A DNA stretch of 34,217 nt, taken from the NCBI GenBank assembly GCA_949439935.1, contig CASRZA010000008.1:1-34217 (forward strand), written 5' to 3'. Every line of letters starts with the position of its first letter. Positions within the stretch are counted from its first letter, which is position 1. Below, one piece after another: positions 32,684 through 34,217 of this stretch. Under the pieces are notes generated by a model. It did no database searches, was not told the origin of the DNA, and saw only the letters and a list, made by a program, of their open reading frames with translations. The DNA comes from an uncultured Bacilli bacterium. Lineage in GTDB: Bacteria > Bacillota_I > Bacilli_A > RF39 > UBA660. The position numbers were made by a program, and so were the translations under genes.

Positions 32684-32692
32684 AGTATAGCA
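32684..32692 (-). promoter_or_regulatory. Extended -10 promoter of nrdD
   Basis: On the minus strand TGCTATACT. The start would be near 32678, 26 bases before the ATG. The -35 position (about 32707-32712) is poor and lies inside the palindrome below. Confidence 0.55.
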
Positions 32693-32706
32693 TAAAATTC
32701 ACAGTT

Positions 32707-32730
32707 TATTTGTTGCTTTTGCAACAAATA
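32707..32730. promoter_or_regulatory. Palindromic operator upstream of nrdD
   Basis: TATTTGTTGC and GCAACAAATA are perfect 10-base arms separated by four T. The centre is 40.5 bases upstream of the predicted start. The TTGTTGC-N4-GCAACAA shape resembles sites of Rex or of CRP/FNR-family regulators that sense redox or oxygen. The centre fits class II activation or a block of the -35 region by a repressor. Confidence 0.55.
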
Positions 32731-32780
32731 TTGCACTTTGAAAATTTTGCTTTTCTAGCCCCCTATTTAAAAGAAAAAAT

Positions 32781-32821
32781 AAAAATGACAATTTTTTTGT
32801 AAATATAAATTTGTCATTTTT
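32781..32821 (-). repeat. AT-rich inverted repeat, possible second spoIVB terminator
   Basis: AAAAATGACAA and TTGTCATTTTT form a perfect 11-base-pair stem around a 19-base AT-rich loop. On the minus strand it runs into TTTTTATTTTTTC, so it may back up the spoIVB terminator. Confidence 0.45.
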
Positions 32822-32874
32822 ATACATATATTTTTATATTATTCTTTCGACATCGACGATTTTGAGGGACTAAA

Positions 32875-32896
32875 AAATAAGCGCTTCCGCTTATTT
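32875..32896 (-). terminator. Terminator of spoIVB
   Basis: AAATAAGCG and CGCTTATTT form a perfect 9-base-pair stem with a CTTC loop. It overlaps the stop codon (32891-32893) and is followed on the minus strand by a run of T. Confidence 0.8.
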
Positions 32897-33871
32897 CTCG
32901 CCGTCTTCTAACATACTTACTATACTTATGCCATATCCACTTGAAGGATTAGATATGACTACATGGGTGACGGCTCCTATTATTTTATCGCCTTGTATGA
33001 TGGGGCTTCCACTCATACCTTGAACAATTCCTCCCGTTTTCTCGAGTAACGTCTTATCTGTCACTTGGAAATAAATATTTTTAGTCTTATTGTTTTTGTC
33101 AATCTTCGTTATCTCTATATCATATATTCCCATTTTTTCTCCCTCGAGAACAGTGTATATCGAAGCTTTTCCGAGTTCTATTTCGTCGAGAGTTGCAACT
33201 TCTAATTGTTTTTTAGAAGAATCGTTCAGTTTGTATGTACCATAGATTCCTGAGCTAGTGTTTTTTTCTATATATCCGTAGACATTTGAAGAATAGAACT
33301 TAGCATTTTTCCCTCCTGGAGTACCCGATACGCTTCGGTCTATGCTAGTGATGCTACTTCGGAAGATCGTACCTGTCCTTACTTCTACTAGCCTGTTAGA
33401 ATTTGATTCGACGATGTTGTGACCTAGAGCTCCGAATATTTTAGTTTCAGGGTCTATATAAGTGAGAGTTCCAATACCTGTTATTTCATCTTTAACGTAT
33501 AACCCAGTCTTATAAGTCTCTCCCTCTTTGATCAATTCTAGCTCGATAGTTTTGGTTTTATTATCTCTTATGATCGTCAATTCTACTGAGCCTTGTGACG
33601 CGTGGTTTTCCATCTCAGTGACGAGATCATCTACCGTCTCTATTTTTTTACCATTTACTTCCTGAATCCTATCTCCAACTTTGATAGATGGATTTCCTTT
33701 ATTAAATTTGCCGTTTACTTTATAAAACCCTACGATCATTATCCCGTCTGATTTTATCTCGATTCCTATCGACTCGCCGCCTGGAATTATGTAATCTGAG
33801 TACGCTAAAACATTCCATGGAAAAGAAAGAGTTACCAGTGTTGTACATATTATTTTATTTAGTTTTTTCAT
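32891..33871 (-). CDS. spoIVB: SpoIVB-type S55 serine peptidase
   Basis: SpoIVB is made in the forespore and secreted to the intermembrane space, where it triggers pro-sigma-K processing. The 326-residue protein has an N-terminal hydrophobic signal or anchor (ICTTLVTLSFPWNVLA), a PDZ domain (about 30-110, with KVGDRIQEVNGKKI), and the S55 domain. The catalytic His in FGALGHNIVE and the Ser in GIVQGMSGSPIIQGDKIIGAVTHV are visible, and the GYGISI end is family-like. It is shorter than the about 425 residues of B. subtilis SpoIVB. Start ATG 33871 is preferred over GTG 33880 because AGGAAG is 8 bases before it. I did not find a clear forespore sigma-G or sigma-F promoter. Confidence 0.92.
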   Translation of the reverse strand: MKKLNKIICTTLVTLSFPWNVLAYSDYIIPGGESIGIEIKSDGIMIVGFYKVNGKFNKGNPSIKVGDRIQEVNGKKIETVDDLVTEMENHASQGSVELTIIRDNKTKTIELELIKEGETYKTGLYVKDEITGIGTLTYIDPETKIFGALGHNIVESNSNRLVEVRTGTIFRSSITSIDRSVSGTPGGKNAKFYSSNVYGYIEKNTSSGIYGTYKLNDSSKKQLEVATLDEIELGKASIYTVLEGEKMGIYDIEITKIDKNNKTKNIYFQVTDKTLLEKTGGIVQGMSGSPIIQGDKIIGAVTHVVISNPSSGYGISIVSMLEDGEK

Positions 33872-33880
33872 ATAGACCAC

Positions 33881-34158
33881 TTCCTTTTTTTAGTGTGGCC
33901 TAAATAGTCTTTTTTATTTTGTTAATATATGGAAAAAGTGAAATAAATTAGGAAATTTTAAAATTAAAAAGAGTTAAATTAGGTGAATCCGATGCGACAA
34001 TTATCTTCATTACCGCATCAGAGATCAATACTAGCCCCATTAAATAATTTCGTATATAAAAAAATTTACAAAACTTTATAAAGCCTAGAATTCACTATAT
34101 AAATTAGAATTATATTAAAGTATAATTATGATCAGGGAAACTTAAGATAGTATGAGTG
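33881..34158. other. Intergenic region upstream of spoIVB
   Basis: AT-rich sequence with no credible long gene. A 29-codon ORF at 33992 has an AGGTGA ribosome binding site 5 bases upstream but no known match; I leave it uncalled. TATAAT at 34121-34126 may be a -10 for a plus-strand transcript that enters the hairpin at 34161. No tRNA or riboswitch is recognised. Confidence 0.5.
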
Positions 34159-34160
34159 TT

Positions 34161-34213
34161 TACCTCCATTTTTGATTCTCTCTTTTGTTCTATAGAATCT
34201 AAATGGAGGGAGG
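34161..34213 (+). promoter_or_regulatory. Large hairpin in a leader at the window edge
   Basis: ACCTCCATTT..GATTC and GAATC..AAATGGAGG are inverted copies of about 15 base pairs (small internal asymmetry), with a T-rich loop. GGAGGGAGGT at the end resembles a ribosome binding site, so the stem may hide or expose it for a gene just beyond the window. Confidence 0.45.
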
Positions 34214-34217
34214 TACA

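Noticed and set aside
33992-34081. 29-codon ORF upstream of spoIVB
   Set aside because: It has a fair ribosome binding site but no recognised features, no terminator and no neighbour link.
1-34217. tRNA, rRNA, CRISPR arrays or insertion sequences
   Set aside because: None recognised: no T-loop-like sequences outside genes, no spaced direct repeats, no transposase.

Overview
The window is a chromosomal segment of an AT-rich, Gram-positive, anaerobic, spore-forming bacterium of the Bacillota. The lineage evidence is a PASTA-domain Ser/Thr kinase with its PP2C phosphatase, the rlmN-stp-prkC-rsgA-rpe and era-yqzL-recO gene orders, an oxygen-sensitive class III ribonucleotide reductase with its activase, and three sporulation genes (cotE, spoIIM, spoIVB). 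CotE points to the class Bacilli in the broad sense. The rlmN sequence and the anaerobic gene set make an Erysipelotrichales-like lineage plausible, but I cannot fix the taxon from sequence reading alone. TGA is used as a stop codon, so the code is standard.

Layout. 1-130: the tail of a probable cell-surface protein and its terminator. 132-5140: rlmN, stp, prkC, rsgA and rpe, a compact operon with overlapping start and stop codons. 5145-8762: a six-helix membrane protein and a Suf Fe-S operon (sufC, one short SufB/SufD-type scaffold, sufS, sufU). 8763-14345: an accessory stretch with a short ORF, an unrecognised 325-residue protein, an FtsX-type permease fused to a degenerate ABC ATPase, and an unrecognised protein with an internal duplication. 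14438-16197: era, yqzL, recO. 16199-17790: a HIT hydrolase, an unknown gene and cotE. 17788-20695 (minus): a two-membrane-helix protein with a GNAT acetyltransferase, and rarA. 20754-25632: an unknown membrane protein, a Xer recombinase, an Asn/Ser/Ala/Arg-repeat microprotein (minus), pyruvate kinase and a ZIP metal transporter. 25625-29201 (minus): a tail-anchored protein, an AT-rich spacer, an HTH regulator, mnmA and spoIIM. 29287-29409 (plus): a DUF4044 miniprotein. 29618-33871 (minus): nrdD, a small nrdD-tail ORF, nrdG, and spoIVB. The final 336 bases hold a promoter-like element and a large hairpin leading out of the window.

How the parts fit. The first operon joins translation quality control and ribosome maturation (RlmN, RsgA) to PASTA-kinase signalling. 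Era, YqzL and RecO continue the ribosome and DNA-repair theme. Suf supplies Fe-S clusters to radical-SAM enzymes present here (RlmN, NrdG). NrdD/NrdG make dNTPs without oxygen. CotE, SpoIIM and SpoIVB show that the organism, or a recent ancestor, makes endospores.

The most striking observation is in the nrd operon. The long NrdD chain stops after its zinc region, and the segment that resembles the glycyl-radical tail of NrdD (motif RRITGYLVG) is encoded by a separate 58-codon ORF with its own ribosome binding site. It lies in the same frame, 30 bases after the nrdD stop and 2 bases before nrdG. A class III reductase with a detached radical domain would be unusual and testable. A second is the FtsX-type permease whose fused ATPase has lost the Walker A lysine, Q-loop, signature and H-loop residues.
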